A stretch of DNA of 64,000 bases from DATJOJ01 sp035507035 (GCA_035507035.1 DATJOJ010000059.1:42833-106832), one strand, 5' to 3'. Numbered from the stretch's first letter, positions 1-10,549 are shown. Program-made: numbers and translations. Notes: generated by a model from the sequence alone, not told the origin.

Positions 1-2693
1 AGCGCGGCATCTATCGCTCGACCGATGGCGGCGTGACCTGGCAAAAAGTTTTGTCGAAAGATGAAAACACCGGCGGCTCGGATGTCGAAATCGATCCCGC
101 CAATCCCGACGTGGTTTATGCCTGCATGTGGGAAAACCGTGAAGGCCCGTGGGAGGACAACAATCAATTTCCCGGCACCGGCGGTGGCTTGTTCAAGTCC
201 ACCGACGGCGGCAACACCTGGAAGCAACTAACCAACGGCCTGCCGAAAAACATCGTGCAAGTCAACCTGGCGATTGCTCCCAGCGATCCTAAGCGTGTCT
301 ACATTTCGATCGGCACCACCGATCGCGGTTCCTACGGCTCCGGCGCAGGCCTCGGCGTTTACCGCTCTGATGACGCCGGTGAAAATTGGTATCAGGCAAC
401 CAAGGACGGCCGTCCGGCCATGCGCATCGGCGGCGGTGATTTGTCCGTGCTACGTGTCGATCCGAAGAATCCCGACGTTCTGTACAGCGCCAGCATCGTC
501 ACCCACAAGTCGACCGACGGCGGAAAAACCTGGATGAGTTTCCGTGGTGCGCCCGGCGGCGACGATTATCAGAATCTCTGGATCAATCCCAATGATCCCA
601 ACATTATTCTTCTGGTCAGCGACCAGGGCGCAATCGTCACCGTCAATGGCGGCCAGACCTGGGGCTCCTGGTACAACCAGCCGACGGCGCAGCTTTATCA
701 TGTCGGGGTCACCAACGAATTTCCTTATCGCGTATGCAGCGGCCAGCAGGAAAGCGGCTCGGTCTGCATCTCCAGCCGCGGCAATTATGGCGAAGTCACC
801 GAACGTGACTGGCAGCCGGTGGGTGTCATCGAGTACGGCTATGCCGCGCCCGACCCGCTCAATCCAGATGTCGTCTATGGTGGCGGACGTACGGAAGTTT
901 CGAAATTCCACTGGTCGACGACCCAGATTCAGAACGTCACGCCGATTCCGGTTCGTAGCAGCAAATATCGTGCCGATCGCACCGAGCCGGTTCGCTTTTC
1001 GCCGGTTGATCCGCACATTCTTTACTACGCGACCAACATTTTGTTCAAAACCAGCGACGGCGGAAATTCCTGGCAGCCGATCAGCAAAGATCTCTCTCGC
1101 CCCGATCCCGGAGTTCCCGCCAGCATCGGTTCCCTGCTCTCCAAGAACCCGAACGCGGCCAAACAGCGCGGTGTGATCTACTCCCTTGCACCGTCATTCC
1201 ATGACGTGAATACGCTCTGGGCGGGGACCGACGACGGCTGGATTTGGCGCACCCGCGACGGCGGCAAGAATTGGAACAACATCACTCCGCCGGAATTGAC
1301 GCCCTGGAGCAAGGTCACCCAAATCGAAGCCTCACACTTCGACGAGAATTCGGCTTACGCTTCCGTCAGCCGCTTTCGTGTCGATGATCTTCGTCCCTAC
1401 CTCTACCGCACGCATGATGGCGGCAAAACCTGGCAATCGATCACGAACGGCTTGCCCAATTCTCCCGTGGACACAGTCCGCGAAGATCCGCTTCGCAAAG
1501 GCATGCTGTTCGCGGGTACTGAAACCGCGGTCTGGGTTTCGTTTGATGACGGCGATCACTGGCAATCGCTGCAGCTGAATCTGCCGCATACTTCCATGCG
1601 CGATCTATGGATTCACGATGACGATCTGATCGTGGCGACCCACGGCCGCTCCTTCTGGATTCTCGATGACATGAGCTTGCTCCGCCAGGTCAACGATTCC
1701 ACCGCGAAATCCGATGCCCATCTTTTCAAACCGGCTCCAGCGTATCGCGTTCGCCGCAGCACCTATCCCGACACGCCGATTCCTCCAGATGAACCGATCG
1801 CCGAGAATCCTCCCGACGGTGCAATCATTGATTACTACCTCGGACAATCCGCATCCGGCCCGGTGACCATTGAAATTCTCGATGCAAAAGGCAGCGTGGT
1901 GCGCCGCTATTCCAGCACCGACAAACTCGAACCAACCCGGGAGCAACTCGAAAAACAACTGATCCCGCTTTACTGGATCCGCATGCCAAAGCCGGTTCCT
2001 ACCGACGCCGGCATGCATCGCTGGGTTTGGGACCTGCACTACGCGAAACCCGTGGCCACCGAGCACCAATACCCGATCTCTGCCGTCCCTCACCGCACGC
2101 CACAAATACCACAGGGAGTACGAGCTCTGCCGGGACAGTATACGGTAAGACTCACAGTCAACGGCAAAACTCAGACCGCACCTCTGGTCATCAAAATGGA
2201 CCCGCGAGTGAAAACGCCAGCCGCGGGAATCCAGCAGATGTTCGCCCTGCAGATGCGGCTCAGTTCCCTGCTCACCAAGACCTCCGAAGCGGTGCTGCAA
2301 TCTGGTTCAATTAAAGACCAACTCGACAAACTCTCAGACAAAGCCAGCGGCTCGACAGCCACAACATTGGCGGACTTCAAGAAAAAGCTGCAAGCGCTCA
2401 ACGGCTCTGCCATGCCAACAACCGGTAAAGATGAAATTACTCTCAGTCGGGTGAACGGCGCTGCCAGCGCGCTGTACGACGACGTCGACAGAGCCGACGC
2501 AGCCCCCACCGCCGCTCAACTCGCCGCAACCGCAAAGGCCGAGCAAGATGCTTCCGGAGTTCTCAGGCGCTGGGATGAGTTGAAGAAAACCGATCTTCCG
2601 GCGCTGAACAAAGCGTTGGGCGGCGCAAACCTATCGCCGATCAACTTAGAGACGGCGCCCACTGGCGGCGACGAGGATGTCAACCAGGAGTAG
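1..2693 (+). CDS. Asp-box (BNR/VPS10-sortilin type) beta-propeller exoprotein, 5' truncated by window edge
   Basis: The frame is open from base 3 to the stop at 2693, so the gene begins outside the window; no signal peptide is visible. The product is built of repeated S/T-x-D-G-G-x-x-W Asp boxes (for example STDGGNTW, SDDAGENW, STDGGKTW, TSDGGNSW, TRDGGKNW, THDGGKTW) typical of BNR/sortilin beta-propellers. A conserved block with ATHGRSFWILDD closes the propeller, and a roughly 300-residue tail follows. Such proteins in acidobacteria are usually secreted and labelled glycosyl hydrolase or VPS10 domain; the substrate is unknown and I see no proof of catalysis. It is a paralogue of the convergent gene at 2703-5900, sharing the DDGDHWQSLQLNLP and ATHGRSFWILDD blocks. 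The two stops are 9 bp apart. Confidence 0.9.
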   Translation, partial: RGIYRSTDGGVTWQKVLSKDENTGGSDVEIDPANPDVVYACMWENREGPWEDNNQFPGTGGGLFKSTDGGNTWKQLTNGLPKNIVQVNLAIAPSDPKRVYISIGTTDRGSYGSGAGLGVYRSDDAGENWYQATKDGRPAMRIGGGDLSVLRVDPKNPDVLYSASIVTHKSTDGGKTWMSFRGAPGGDDYQNLWINPNDPNIILLVSDQGAIVTVNGGQTWGSWYNQPTAQLYHVGVTNEFPYRVCSGQQESGSVCISSRGNYGEVTERDWQPVGVIEYGYAAPDPLNPDVVYGGGRTEVSKFHWSTTQIQNVTPIPVRSSKYRADRTEPVRFSPVDPHILYYATNILFKTSDGGNSWQPISKDLSRPDPGVPASIGSLLSKNPNAAKQRGVIYSLAPSFHDVNTLWAGTDDGWIWRTRDGGKNWNNITPPELTPWSKVTQIEASHFDENSAYASVSRFRVDDLRPYLYRTHDGGKTWQSITNGLPNSPVDTVREDPLRKGMLFAGTETAVWVSFDDGDHWQSLQLNLPHTSMRDLWIHDDDLIVATHGRSFWILDDMSLLRQVNDSTAKSDAHLFKPAPAYRVRRSTYPDTPIPPDEPIAENPPDGAIIDYYLGQSASGPVTIEILDAKGSVVRRYSSTDKLEPTREQLEKQLIPLYWIRMPKPVPTDAGMHRWVWDLHYAKPVATEHQYPISAVPHRTPQIPQGVRALPGQYTVRLTVNGKTQTAPLVIKMDPRVKTPAAGIQQMFALQMRLSSLLTKTSEAVLQSGSIKDQLDKLSDKASGSTATTLADFKKKLQALNGSAMPTTGKDEITLSRVNGAASALYDDVDRADAAPTAAQLAATAKAEQDASGVLRRWDELKKTDLPALNKALGGANLSPINLETAPTGGDEDVNQE

Positions 2694-2702
2694 ACAGCTT
2701 TC

Positions 2703-5700
2703 TTAATCGGAATCTGAATACTCCTCGTCCTCCGGTGACGCCAGGGCAGCAATTGGCGTCAGGTTAGCTTGCCGCAATCTTTCATTCAATTGCGGCAGCC
2801 GGGTGCTCTTGAGTTGGTTCCATTGCTCCTGGCCTGCTTTCAAAGCTTCCTGCGATTGCTGGAAAACTTCAATGGCCTGAGAAGGCACGGTGCGATCGCT
2901 GCTCTGCACAACCCTGAGCGCAGGACCCAATGCTGTGTTGGCTTGATCGAGTCCGGCAATGCTTCCAGTCGAAGCTCCACCGCCTGCAAGAATTTTCTTG
3001 ATCTCATCCTGCAGCTGCGCGATTTCTTTCTTGAGCGCATCCTGCCGGTCCGGTAATTTTTGACTGAGTTCCGTTAACTGCTTCTGCACTCCATGGATCT
3101 CGCTTAAAGTTTGCCGCGCTTGCAGAGCATCCGAAAAAATCTGGCGGCCCAGTTGCAGTTGCTGCGCCAACTCTTCCGAAGTAGCCTGTGAGCGCGGATC
3201 CATAGTCACGGTCAGTGACTGATTGAGAACCGTGCCATCGACCGTCAACCGCACCTGATACGTCCCCGGAACTACGCGCGGACCGCGCAGTGCGGAGTAT
3301 TCGTCGGTTGCCGTGACTTCCTTTCCGTGCCCATCGCCCCAGTTCAGGTTCCACACCACCCGATGCATGCCGGGCAGTGTCTCTACAACCTCCGGCTTGG
3401 GAAACCAGCGATCGGCAATGGCCGCTATCGGCCGCTTCCCTTCTTTGTCGTCAGAAGAAAAGCTCCGAATTAGATTCTGATTGCCATCGAACACTTCCAG
3501 GCTCACATGCTGCGCCGGATTCTTCAGCCAATAATCCAGCACTGCGCCATTCGGAGGATTTTGGGCTATCGGTTCTTCCGGGGGCAGCGGAGTGCCCAGA
3601 AAACCGTCGTTATCCACTCGAACCGCCTTCGCTGGCGCGTACAGCCACGCTCCTTTGGTCTGGTCAACTCCATCAGCCTGTCGTAGCGCTGTAATGTCAT
3701 CGAGAATCCAGAACGAGCGCCCATGCGTAGCAATTACTAAATCGTCTCCGTGAATCGTCAGGTCCTGCACTGAAGTCGCCGGCAGATTCAATTGCAACGA
3801 TTGCCAGTGATCGCCGTCATCGAACGAAACATAAACGCCGAGTTCCGTGCCCGCGAACAGCAAGCCCTTCGTCTGCGGGTCTTCGCGTACCGCCCGCACG
3901 AACGAGGGCGCGCTCAGCCCGTTCGTGATCAATTGCCACGTAGCTCCGTAATCGCGCGTGCGATACAAGTAAGGTTTCCGGTCATCCACTTGATGCCGAT
4001 CTACCACGGCGAACGCTTCGCCTGCATCGAAATGCGAAGCTTCAATCAAATCGATAAAACTCCACGTGCTGACGCCCTTGGGCGTGACGTTGTTCCAGGT
4101 CGCACCGCCATCGCGCGTCAGATGAATCAGACCCGTATCGCTTCCCACCCACATTAAATTTCCATCCAGGCTCGACGGCGCAATGCTGAACACCACGCCG
4201 TAACCGCGCTGCATCGCATTTTCATTGGTCGCTGCACCCTCCGGCTTCTTGTCGGTCAACTTACGCGTCGATCCCGTCAAATCCGGGCTGATCGTCTCCC
4301 AATGCAATCCGCCGTCCGTGGTCTTCATCACGAATTGCGAGCCGAAGTACAAAGTTTTCTTGTCGAAGGGAGAAAGAACTAGCACCGGCGTCCAGGGATC
4401 GCGATACTTGTGTTCAAAGATTTCAGTGCTCCAACTCGTGGCCGGCCATGGCGTAATGTCCTGGCTAAGCGAAGTGCGCAGGTCGAAGCGCGACACCGAG
4501 CCAAACACGCCGCTGATATACAGAATATTGGGGTCGTTCGGATCCACCGCGATGTAACCGCTCTCGCTGCCGTCAGCCGAAAACCAGTCGCGCTGCGTGA
4601 TCTGCCCATGATCGGTGCGGCTCATCACCGCAATTCCCCCGCTGTCTTGCTGCGTTCCATAAACCGCATAAGGAAACTTGTCATCCGTGGTGACATGGTA
4701 AAGCTGCGCCGTCGGCTGGTTGTACCATGTGCTCCAGGTCTTGCCGTAGTCGACGCTGATCGTCGTTCCTTGGTCCGTTCCCAAAATCATTCGCGCCGAA
4801 TTCTGCGGATCAACCCAGATCTGGTGATAATCGTCGCCGCCCGGGGCTCCGCGCAGCACAGAGAAGTTCTTCCCCCCATCCTCCGAGTGATATAGCGCCA
4901 CGTTGGGTACATAAAGAACATCCGGATTTTTCGGGTCAAGCGTCAAATTGCCGAAGTACCACGACCGCGCTGTGATTCGTTTATCGGAGCTTTGTTGCGT
5001 CCACGTGTTCCCCCCATCATCGGAGCGATAGAGCCCGGCTTTAAGCGCATCAATCAGCGCATACACGCGCTGGCCGTTCGCAGAAACTGCAACCGCCGTG
5101 CGGTTCCATTCGCCATCCGGCAATCCGTTGCCGGTCAGGCGGGTCCAGCTTTTCCCCGCATCGAGCGACCGGTAAATCGCCGTGCCTGCCCCTCCCAGCG
5201 GCGCATATTGGCTCCACGGCGCGCGTTTCGCACGCCAGGTGGCCGCGAACAAAGTGTCTGGATTCCCCGTGGCAATTGCCAGGTCGGCCGCGCCAATATC
5301 TGGACCCTGATCGAGAACTTTCTTCCAACTCGAGCCGCCATCCGTCGACTTGTAAACCCCGCGCTCCGGATTAGGCCCGTAAGCATGACCAAGTGCCGCG
5401 ATGTACACAATGTTTGCATCCCGCGGATCGACGACGATACGAGAAATCTGGCGCGAATCACGCAAGCCGACGTTGGCCCAGCTCTGCCCGCCGTCGGTAG
5501 ATTTGTAAACTCCATCGCCGGAAGAAAGATCGGAGCGAATATCGGCCTCGCCCGTCCCCGCGTAAATTACTTGCGGATCCGACGGCGCCACCGCGATCGC
5601 CCCGATCGAAGCAATGTGCTGGCTATCGAAAATCGGCTTCCACGTCATGCCGACATTCGTCGTCTCCCAGATGCCTCCGTTCACCGCGCCGAAATAAAAA

Positions 5701-5900
5701 GCGGTCGAATTGCCGGGCACTCCACTAACGGCGACTACGCGTCCGCCGCGAAATGGCCCAATCAAGCGCCATTTGAGCCCGGAATAAAGATCCGCAGGAA
5801 CGCTTTGCGCCGAGGCAAGAGCTGCCAGGCAAAAGGTCAAAACAAAAAGAAATAAGCGGAGAAAACGGCGTGCGAGCTTATCCAATGAAACTCCCCACAT
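2703..5900 (-). CDS. secreted Asp-box (BNR/VPS10-sortilin type) beta-propeller protein
   Basis: A 1065-residue protein. The N-terminus has a signal peptide: basic start, hydrophobic run LFLFVLTFCLAALASA, probable cleavage before QSVPADLY. About 700 residues of propeller repeats follow with many Asp boxes (STDGGQSW, STDGGSSW, SLDAGKSW, SDDGGNTW, TTDGGLHW, TRDGGATW). The C-terminal third contains MHRVVWNLNW and a helical, Gln-rich segment (about 900-1000) that could form a coiled coil. It is likely exported to the periplasm or cell surface. It has the same architecture as the neighbour at 1-2693, pointing to an old duplication with inversion. Function is unproven; exo-sialidase or glycan-binding labels in databases rest on the repeats alone. 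Confidence 0.92.
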   Translation of the reverse strand: MWGVSLDKLARRFLRLFLFVLTFCLAALASAQSVPADLYSGLKWRLIGPFRGGRVVAVSGVPGNSTAFYFGAVNGGIWETTNVGMTWKPIFDSQHIASIGAIAVAPSDPQVIYAGTGEADIRSDLSSGDGVYKSTDGGQSWANVGLRDSRQISRIVVDPRDANIVYIAALGHAYGPNPERGVYKSTDGGSSWKKVLDQGPDIGAADLAIATGNPDTLFAATWRAKRAPWSQYAPLGGAGTAIYRSLDAGKSWTRLTGNGLPDGEWNRTAVAVSANGQRVYALIDALKAGLYRSDDGGNTWTQQSSDKRITARSWYFGNLTLDPKNPDVLYVPNVALYHSEDGGKNFSVLRGAPGGDDYHQIWVDPQNSARMILGTDQGTTISVDYGKTWSTWYNQPTAQLYHVTTDDKFPYAVYGTQQDSGGIAVMSRTDHGQITQRDWFSADGSESGYIAVDPNDPNILYISGVFGSVSRFDLRTSLSQDITPWPATSWSTEIFEHKYRDPWTPVLVLSPFDKKTLYFGSQFVMKTTDGGLHWETISPDLTGSTRKLTDKKPEGAATNENAMQRGYGVVFSIAPSSLDGNLMWVGSDTGLIHLTRDGGATWNNVTPKGVSTWSFIDLIEASHFDAGEAFAVVDRHQVDDRKPYLYRTRDYGATWQLITNGLSAPSFVRAVREDPQTKGLLFAGTELGVYVSFDDGDHWQSLQLNLPATSVQDLTIHGDDLVIATHGRSFWILDDITALRQADGVDQTKGAWLYAPAKAVRVDNDGFLGTPLPPEEPIAQNPPNGAVLDYWLKNPAQHVSLEVFDGNQNLIRSFSSDDKEGKRPIAAIADRWFPKPEVVETLPGMHRVVWNLNWGDGHGKEVTATDEYSALRGPRVVPGTYQVRLTVDGTVLNQSLTVTMDPRSQATSEELAQQLQLGRQIFSDALQARQTLSEIHGVQKQLTELSQKLPDRQDALKKEIAQLQDEIKKILAGGGASTGSIAGLDQANTALGPALRVVQSSDRTVPSQAIEVFQQSQEALKAGQEQWNQLKSTRLPQLNERLRQANLTPIAALASPEDEEYSDSD

Positions 5901-6030
5901 TTTTGTTTAACGTGGGTCTAGTTTAGTGGAAGCCGGGCGAGTTTGCTAAAAGCCACTTTGCGAAGATTGGTACAAGCCGCTTTTCTGAATCGGGATCGCC
6001 CATTTCTCAGCAGTCAGACATTGGCGTCTG

Positions 6031-9000
6031 CTACTTCTTTTCAACCTTCACCACATTGTCATCCGGATTACGGTCAATCAGCTTGTTCAGCGGATCGATT
6101 CCCGCCTTCGCCGGAAGCTTGTCGACCACCAGCGTCAACTCTGTCCGCTCTTTGTCCATCTTCTGCTTTTGCAGATAGAGATACTTCCCCTGCGCATCCT
6201 GCACGCCGACATCGATCCAGTCATTAATGGGAACCGTGTGCTCTTCGCCCTTGCCGTCGGCACGAATTTTCTTGGAATCAAGGTCCAGCGTGACCTGATA
6301 CTTGCCGTCCGCCTGCGCAACATACGTTGCCGACATTGCTCGATTGTCATAGAGCGTGATGTTCTCGAACATGTCGTCGTACAGATATTGATACTCCGGT
6401 GGCGTATACATCTTCAGGCAGCGAATCAAGTCCAGCGACACCGGATACGGCGGACCTTTGAAAGCAAATTCCTTGATCAACTCCTGCAGCCCTTTATTGA
6501 CATTGTCCTCGCCAATGTAATCCTGCAGCGCGTACATCACCACGGCGCCTTTGCCGTAGTGAATGTAGCCCTGGTTCTCATCAACCTTGTAGAGCGGCTC
6601 TTCTTCATTTCGCTCCACCGCCCGTCCGCGGAGGTAGCTTTCCATCTCGAAATGCAGAAATTTCTGCATCGAGGCATCACCATAACGATGCTTCATGACC
6701 ATCAGCGCCGTATACTGCGCCAGTGTTTCCACGATCGATGTTCCGCCCTCTACCTGCGCGCTTATCACCTGATGCGCCCACCACTGATGGCCCACTTCAT
6801 GCGCCGTCACGTAAAACGGAATATCGATCGCATCCGGATCTTTCGAAACATAAGTGATGAAGCCGATCGCCTCAGAATAAGGAATGGTGTTGGGAAACGA
6901 TTCGGCGAACGTGCCGTAGCGCGGAAATTCGATGATCCGCTCCTGATGAAATTGGAACGGACTGAAGTTCGTGCTCGCATACTGCAAGGTCGCCTTCATC
7001 GCATCCATCATGCGATCGAGATCGAACTCGTGACCGGGCTGGTAATAAATTTCCAGATTCACGTCCTGCCATTTGTCCCGCCGCACCGCGTAGCGCGCGG
7101 AATTCACCGACGCAATCGCCAGCATGGGCGCATCCATTTTGTAATGGAAATAACGCCGCCCGTTTTCCACCCATTCTTTTTGCAGATATCCTGGCAGAAT
7201 CGCGATCTGGTCCGGAGCCGTGCTCACCGTTCCTTCAAAATTAATCCAGTCGGCGTCGGTCGAGACGCCATTAAAATTGCGCGCCGCCGTATCCTCGAGC
7301 GTCGGCATGCGCTTCGCCTTGGATAGGCCATGTTTATGCCGCGTGCTGTCATCGGTCAACTCGATCTCTGCTTCGTATCCGATAAACGGAATGTAGGCGC
7401 TGTTCAAGAAGCTGCCGTTCGCGACAATATCGGTATTCGGGCGGGAATTGACGAAGCCTTTGTTCGCGTATTCCAGCGCGAAATCCAGGGAAATGCGCCC
7501 CTGCGGCGGCAACGGTGTGGGCAATTGATAAATGTAAAAACCGAGCTTGTCGTCGCGCGTGACAACTTTTTCGCCACCGGACAATTCCAGCTTATTGATC
7601 TGAATGTGTCCTCGCGGAATCGGCGCCAGATCCAGGGGCCACACCGTAAGAAACACCTGATCGATCGGCGTCGACGTCTTATTTTCTAGCATCATCGTGC
7701 CGCGAATGTCGGCGATCTCGCGATCAGGATAAAGATCGATCTGCGTACTCACATCGGTGATCTTTGGCTGCGGCACTGCGAGGTATTTTTGATACTGCTT
7801 CTCATATTGCGCGCGGTCTTCGTCATCATGCCACGTTGTGCGGTATGAGTTGAGAATCCCCGTGTTGTAAAAGATGTAGCTGCCCACGCCCAGGAACAGC
7901 AGACAACAAACCGTCAGCCCAACGCGCGTCGGCTGCGACAGTCGCGCGGCCGCCTGCTTCATTCGCGTGCTCAAACTCCCCTCGGTCGATCGCACCCACA
8001 AAAGATTCGTGACTACCGCCAGCGCAATTGCGGCAATCGCCCAATAAAGGTGAAACCAGAACAACGTTGCTGCGAACGGTCCGTAACTATTCATATCGGA
8101 ATAGGTGTACGGAGGCGACTGCCCGAAGCGATACAGATAATTCTGCAACCCCAGCGCCGGTACCGCGATCGTGGCAATGAAGTACAGAACCATCACAAAA
8201 TGGCCGAGGTATTTGTTGTCGACAATGGTATGAATCAGCAGCGCCAGCACGCACAGAATCCAAAACTGCACCAGCCGCACGCCGAACAGATCGGTGAAAT
8301 AAAGGCCGAGCTGAAAGCGATAGTAATTGTGAAAGATCTGGACCAGGATTCCCGACGCCATGGTGACGAACAGAATAATCACCTGAATTAACATCAGCGC
8401 CACGAGCTTCGAAGCAAATAGCACCCACCTCTGCACCGGCAGCGCATCGACGATCTGATTCAGCCCCGCATCCCGCTCCCGCCATACCAGCTCACCCGCG
8501 TAGAACGTAATGATGGCCAGCGCAAAAATGAAGAACCCTGCGCTCGCCTGTTCCAGCATTTGATAAGTCACCGGATAAGTACGCGTGGCAAACGGGTTGG
8601 TGATGGAGTTGGCGGTGAACATCGCAAACAATCCACCAGCAAGCAAGAGCACGATGAAGAAAACATTTTTGACTGTCTCGCTGAACTGGATCCGTGTCAG
8701 CGTGAAGAATTGCCGAAAGGAATTTCCCGAGGAAAACTCTGGATGCGAAATTGGTAAAGCTTGGGCAGAAGTCAGCGTGACTTCTTCCTCGGCTCCATTA
8801 ACCTGCTTTTTTTGTTTGCCCCCGCGCGCCGCATAGGAAAACTTAAATTTCACATACGTAATCGCCAGCAGCGCCGCTCCCACTCCCAGCCAGAAAACCC
8901 GGTTCCACAGCAGAATTCCGGTCAGGGGAATCAACTGGGTGTTGCGCTGAAACGGCGTCCAATATCGCGTTATCCGATCCATCGCGTTCGAACCGAATGG

Positions 9001-9645
9001 ATCCGTCAACGCACCCCAGACGCTGGGCGTCGCCGGCCCCTGCAATTGTGCCGCTACAAAATATCCAATCAGCAAGATCACACTCGCGGCGTAGACCGGA
9101 AGCATCTTCTTTCCCAACGCGGCTAGACCGAAAAAGATCGCCGTCAGCAAAACCAGGTTCGGCAAGACCATCAGAACGTACGGCAAAAGATACGCCGCAA
9201 ATCTTTGCGGCTCGAGCCGTGTCGGATCGAGCCACGGCATGAGAGTGGCAATCCACGCTCCCAGACCCACGCTGGCGAAGATCAAAACCTGAATGGCCAG
9301 CGCGCCAAGAAAACGTCCACCGAGATACGAAAATTTACTAATCGGCGCGGTGAAGAAGAAATCCGTCGTGCGGCTGTCCACATCCTGGTAAGTCGCCTGC
9401 CCGGCAATCGCTCCAGTTACCACCACGCCAAAAAATGTCACATACGAAATGATGATGGTTAGAGCGTAGGGCGAGTTCACTAGCACTTTACCGCCTGTGC
9501 CAAAGTCGACGCTCGCCTCGCCTATTGCGCCACCCGACATCAGCGCAAACAAATATCCCAGCCCTGCGAAAACCAAAAAATAAACGTAGGTCGAGATGCG
9601 GCTTAGTCTCTGGCGAAATTCAAAACCGGCAATGGTTAGAACCAT
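6031..9645 (-). CDS. ABC-2 permease fused to M1-family zinc aminopeptidase
   Basis: A 1204-residue fusion. Residues 1 to about 600 hold two ABC-2-type permease halves with several hydrophobic helices each; a cytosolic linker with KQKKQ lies near 275. Residues from about 650 form an M1 peptidase-like ectodomain. The zinc site HEVGHQWWAH (about residue 946) is followed 18 residues later by Glu in SIVETLAQY, the HExxH-18-E gluzincin pattern. The usual GAMEN exopeptidase motif is not recognisable; the matching place reads GTFAESFPNTIPYSEA. The ATP-binding partner gene ends 4 bp upstream, so the two are co-transcribed. Known relatives are annotated as ABC transporter permease/M1 family aminopeptidase; the substrate is not known. 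Possible roles are peptide export coupled to trimming, or sensing of cell-surface peptides. Confidence 0.9.
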   Translation of the reverse strand: MVLTIAGFEFRQRLSRISTYVYFLVFAGLGYLFALMSGGAIGEASVDFGTGGKVLVNSPYALTIIISYVTFFGVVVTGAIAGQATYQDVDSRTTDFFFTAPISKFSYLGGRFLGALAIQVLIFASVGLGAWIATLMPWLDPTRLEPQRFAAYLLPYVLMVLPNLVLLTAIFFGLAALGKKMLPVYAASVILLIGYFVAAQLQGPATPSVWGALTDPFGSNAMDRITRYWTPFQRNTQLIPLTGILLWNRVFWLGVGAALLAITYVKFKFSYAARGGKQKKQVNGAEEEVTLTSAQALPISHPEFSSGNSFRQFFTLTRIQFSETVKNVFFIVLLLAGGLFAMFTANSITNPFATRTYPVTYQMLEQASAGFFIFALAIITFYAGELVWRERDAGLNQIVDALPVQRWVLFASKLVALMLIQVIILFVTMASGILVQIFHNYYRFQLGLYFTDLFGVRLVQFWILCVLALLIHTIVDNKYLGHFVMVLYFIATIAVPALGLQNYLYRFGQSPPYTYSDMNSYGPFAATLFWFHLYWAIAAIALAVVTNLLWVRSTEGSLSTRMKQAAARLSQPTRVGLTVCCLLFLGVGSYIFYNTGILNSYRTTWHDDEDRAQYEKQYQKYLAVPQPKITDVSTQIDLYPDREIADIRGTMMLENKTSTPIDQVFLTVWPLDLAPIPRGHIQINKLELSGGEKVVTRDDKLGFYIYQLPTPLPPQGRISLDFALEYANKGFVNSRPNTDIVANGSFLNSAYIPFIGYEAEIELTDDSTRHKHGLSKAKRMPTLEDTAARNFNGVSTDADWINFEGTVSTAPDQIAILPGYLQKEWVENGRRYFHYKMDAPMLAIASVNSARYAVRRDKWQDVNLEIYYQPGHEFDLDRMMDAMKATLQYASTNFSPFQFHQERIIEFPRYGTFAESFPNTIPYSEAIGFITYVSKDPDAIDIPFYVTAHEVGHQWWAHQVISAQVEGGTSIVETLAQYTALMVMKHRYGDASMQKFLHFEMESYLRGRAVERNEEEPLYKVDENQGYIHYGKGAVVMYALQDYIGEDNVNKGLQELIKEFAFKGPPYPVSLDLIRCLKMYTPPEYQYLYDDMFENITLYDNRAMSATYVAQADGKYQVTLDLDSKKIRADGKGEEHTVPINDWIDVGVQDAQGKYLYLQKQKMDKERTELTLVVDKLPAKAGIDPLNKLIDRNPDDNVVKVEKK

Positions 9646-9649
9646 GGGA

Positions 9650-10549
9650 TCAACTCACCTGGGTCAGCGTTGGCTTTTCCACAAAACCGCGAATGGTTGC
9701 GAAATACAAATCTTCCAGATCGGGCGTGACCGGCTCGAATCCCGCTCCCGGTTGTACGTCAGCCAGCACGTGAATGAGCGTCTTTCCCGCAAACAACCTG
9801 ACCAGCACCAGCTGAAATTGTTCGCGATGCGCCGCCAACTCCGCCGCGTCGATCGCTTTCTTCCAAACCCTGCCTTGCAGTTCGGCCACCAGCCTGGTCG
9901 GCTCACCCGTGACCATTACTCGCCCTTGATGAATGATCGCCATCTGCCCGCACAGATCGCTCACATCGGAAACGATATGCGTCGACAAAATCACAATGAT
10001 GTTCTGCCCGATCGCGCTCAGCAGATTGTGAAAGCGGACGCGTTCTTCAGGATCAAGCCCGGCGGTCGGTTCATCGACGATAATCAGCCGTGGATTTCCC
10101 AGCAGCGCCTGCGCAATTCCGAAGCGTTGCTTCATGCCGCCCGAAAAGCTGCCCAGCGGCTTGCGGCGATGGTCCCAAAGATTGGTTTGCTGCAGCAGCG
10201 CCTGCACGACCTCGCGCCGTTCCTTGGGATTCGAGATTCCTTTGAGCGAAGCAAAGTGCGTGAGCAGATTCTCCGCCGAGACCTTGGGGTAAAGCCCGAA
10301 TTCCTGCGGCAAATATCCCAGCACCCGGCGCACTTCATCTTTTTGTTTGAGCACGTCAATTCCGTCGAGCGTGACACTACCGCTGTCCGCTTCCTGCAGC
10401 GTGGCCAGGGTCCGCATCAGCGTGGATTTGCCGGCGCCGTTCGGACCAAGCAGTCCGAACATGCCGAGAGGGATCGTGAGAGAGACATCCTGCAACGCTT
10501 GCACGCCGTTGGGATAGCGCTTTGACAGCCGATTGATTTGCAATTCCAT
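9650..10549 (-). CDS. ABC transporter ATP-binding protein
   Basis: About 299 residues with a full ABC-ATPase set: Walker A GPNGAGKST, Q-loop near YLPQEFGLY, signature FSGGMKQR, Walker B with LIIVDEPTAGLDPEER, and the switch His in LSTHIV. The C-terminal 80 residues match the CcmA/drug-exporter type extension. It powers the permease/peptidase fusion encoded 4 bp downstream. I chose the ATG at 10549, which has AGAGG six bases upstream, over an in-frame GTG at 10555. Confidence 0.93.
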   Translation of the reverse strand: MELQINRLSKRYPNGVQALQDVSLTIPLGMFGLLGPNGAGKSTLMRTLATLQEADSGSVTLDGIDVLKQKDEVRRVLGYLPQEFGLYPKVSAENLLTHFASLKGISNPKERREVVQALLQQTNLWDHRRKPLGSFSGGMKQRFGIAQALLGNPRLIIVDEPTAGLDPEERVRFHNLLSAIGQNIIVILSTHIVSDVSDLCGQMAIIHQGRVMVTGEPTRLVAELQGRVWKKAIDAAELAAHREQFQLVLVRLFAGKTLIHVLADVQPGAGFEPVTPDLEDLYFATIRGFVEKPTLTQVS

